Source: Pseudo-nitzschia pungens
Taxonomy: Eukaryota; Bacillariophyta; Bacillariophyceae; Bacillariales; Bacillariaceae
Direction: 5' to 3'
Length of the DNA: 64,000 nucleotides
Assembly (NCBI GenBank): GCA_037355855.1
Contig: CM074763.1
Coordinates: forward strand, 5,208,001-5,272,000
Below are positions 62,020 through 64,000 of this stretch, in pieces. Numbering within the stretch: position 1 is the first letter of the stretch; each line of letters opens with the position of its first letter. A program made the translations under genes and the position numbers. The notes below the pieces were generated by a model that saw nothing but the letters and a program-made list of their open reading frames with translations, was not told the DNA's origin and made no database searches.

Positions 62020-64000
62020 TTTGCTCGTCAGCAAAAATAAGGGGATTGCAATAACAACAATAGCACATCGAGTGCTGGCAAATAGTGAGACTACAGAGGA
62101 TACTGTTCGAACGCTATTGCATACACTTAGTTATTACATGATAGTCTCCTAGAGGTGCATCGGAATCATCGAAAGGGGAGGGCGTGATAGTGTTTTATTT
62201 TAGAGTGGAAAAGAAAGAGTGAATACTAGTGGAGGGAGCTGAGCCAAAGCGCTCAGCTCTGTATCGTGACAGCGCTTTGCTAACTCGTAGAATAACAGAG
62301 CTCTGAAGCTCCAGTACTGTATTCTACGGAGTAGCATAGGGAGTGGTGTTAGCGCACGGAGTAGCGTTAGCGCTTAATTAGATCAAATCGTGTGCTAGCG
62401 CGTGCTAGCGCTACCTCGCTTAGTAACTGTCTGGGTCAGGCGTCCGTTCAGTACATATTGTACACAATGACCCGACCCCGGCGGTAGCATAGTATCTTAG
62501 CATGGTAGCATGGTAGGTTAGCATATCCAGTATCTCGTAGCATTAGCAACCCTAACCTTGTAGCACTCAGCTACACTGTATTAGTGCAGATGCTATACCC
62601 GGGGTATGTACAACTGGTACAAATTGTACGCGACAACCCCGGTATACTATATGGAGTTAGCATCCCATACCAAACAGGATAAGCCTGTTGCTAAGCCTGT
62701 TGCTAAGGAGCCTGTATGCTAAGCTGTATGCTAACCTGTATGCTAAGCCTGTATGCTAAGCCTGTATGCTACCACTTAGCACACAGCTCCTAGCACTCAG
62801 CTCAGCTCCTCAGCTCCTAGTGGGGAGCTACCAGGTGCTACTCACTGTGGCCCCAGTACACTCCTCCACACAGGAGCCCTAGCACTACAGTCTGTAGCAT
62901 CACCTTGAATATCAACATATACAAGAACTGGCTCTGTGACTAACACTGTTGGCATAACACTAGAATTCATATGACTTCTCCTGGCTTCCCGTGCTAGATC
63001 TTCTTGCTTGCTTTCCTTCTTGTTGTCTCAAACCCCCAAGTATTGCAGGAGGTTCTTCTTGTCCTTTTCTAAAGTGGTGATTGAAATTCTGGATTGGGGA
63101 TACTACTAGCCTCGTCACCAGTTCCAACAAGTTGAAATAATATGAATGAGGAGTACTGACATAATGCTACAAATAGTAGTATTAGTACTATTACTACTAG
63201 TATCATGCTGCTGTAAGCTGATGTTGCTCGTCAGCAAGAGATAGAAGAATAACAAGAGCAGCAGCAATAGTAGTACTAGTAGTATGAGGTAGTACTTACT
63301 ACTAATTTGAAGGGGATCAGAACAAACCTCTGTACTACTAGTGTATTCGTGACACCAACAGCTTGCTGTATCATAGTAGTACGTCGTAATCTTATGCTGA
63401 AGGCCTGTACAAAGTATTATTCTTAATCGTGTTGCTTGCTATCTTGCGCGCTTGCTCGCGCTGTAGGGTAACCTTATGTACAGACCCTACCCCACGGCGA
63501 TAGTATAGTACAATAAGGTATCCGTGTAGCACACTGCTCACAATACAATGTCATCCTTAACCCTGTAGCACCATGCTAACAATATGCTTTGGAATTGGTA
63601 CGAATCCTACACAAGAAGGACCCAGTATCCTAGTAGCCAATAGTAGTAGCCTCCCCCTGTTACAGTATCTTGCTAAGTCTGTTGGTAAGCCTATTGCTAA
63701 GCATCCTGTTGAGCATCCTGTTAAGCATCTTGTAGACAGTTACTAGAGGCTAAGGTATGTAGCTCTTATACAGATCCTTACACACCAGCAGTGACCCAGC
63801 AAGAACATTCTACTACTATACTTAGCATGTAAAGATTGTGCTTGTCAGCAAGAGAGAGAAAGGAAGCAACAGAAATAACAACACCAGTAGCACACAGAGT
63901 ACTGGTGATAAGGGATAAGGCAATGACAAAGAGACCAGCATACAATCAGCTCCAGCATTGTTGTTGCATACACTAGAAGCAAAGTAGCTACTTCTGTATC
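62020..64000 (+). repeat. Degenerate tandem array of a GCTA-rich unit
   Basis: Three markers recur in the same order: GCTCGTCAGCAA (62,028; 63,226; GCTTGTCAGCAAGAG at 63,841), GACCCGACCCCGGCGGTAG (62,470) and its relative GACCCTACCCCACGGCGATAG (63,482), and AAGCCTGTTGCTAAG blocks (62,680; 63,664). Within 62,675-62,775 the 13-mer GCTAAGCCTGTAT is itself repeated. Coding content is absent. The array continues past the window end. Confidence 0.55.

Overview
The window is nuclear DNA of a eukaryotic alga, most likely a diatom. Protein-coding islands are separated by AT-rich, repeat-dense intergenic DNA. Introns are rare, short and GT-AG. The pointers to a diatom are a DUF6824-type gene, an ASAFVP plastid-presequence motif just upstream of a histidinol dehydrogenase gene, many secreted or GPI-like proteins with Ser/Pro/Thr tracts, a Lys-rich silaffin-like secreted protein, a temptin-like protein, and a TPR-like family that I know from diatom genomes. 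I cannot name the species. No rRNA, tRNA or CRISPR array was recognised.

Layout. 1-4273: 3' part of a Ty3/gypsy retrotransposon (Gag, PR-RT-RNase H, integrase, 3' LTR). 4924-6785: a complete non-autonomous LTR element with identical-length LTRs and a perfect 5-bp target duplication; it shares LTR ends and a polypurine tract with the gypsy element. 6.8-13.7 kb: mostly non-coding, with a palindromic MITE, a 93-bp minisatellite and two perfect hairpins, plus one doubtful small gene. 13.8-15.0 kb: a Ser/Ala-rich probable nuclear protein. 17.1-19.2 kb (+) and 26.3-28.2 kb (-): two paralogous Cys-rich surface proteins. Between them lie a methyltransferase/FDX-ACB fusion (21.1-23.8 kb) and a small Gly/His/Trp-rich membrane protein (24.7-25.0 kb). 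29.2-30.9 kb: a SANT-like + MJ1316 + RF-1/GGQ fusion. 31.9-33.2 kb: an MMACHC-like cobalamin protein in two frames. 35.4-36.4 kb: DUF6824 gene with one intron. 37.3-38.2 kb: secreted DUF2237 protein. 39.4-40.0 kb: a Stowaway-like element. 40.8-41.4 kb: Lys/Pro-rich secreted protein followed by a (GGGGC)n tract. 43.0-43.7 kb: temptin-like protein. 46.1-47.9 kb: histidinol dehydrogenase. 48.3-51.8 kb: MATE transporter, convergent to it. 55.0-57.0 kb: membrane-anchored pyrophosphatase-like protein lacking catalytic residues. 59.7-60.8 kb: TPR-like protein. 62.0-64.0 kb: a degenerate tandem repeat array.

Two functional themes stand out. The first is organellar RNA and translation: the GGQ/MJ1316 fusion has a probable mitochondrial presequence and could be a ribosome-rescue factor that reads RNA ends, and the MTase/FDX-ACB fusion should bind tRNA. 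The second is the cell surface: at least five genes encode signal-peptide, GPI-like or membrane-anchored Cys-rich or Pro/Ser/Thr-rich proteins. The most unusual signals are these two fusions, the pyrophosphatase pseudoenzyme, the gypsy element whose only stops are in-frame UGAs at domain boundaries, and a recurrent palindromic MITE family.
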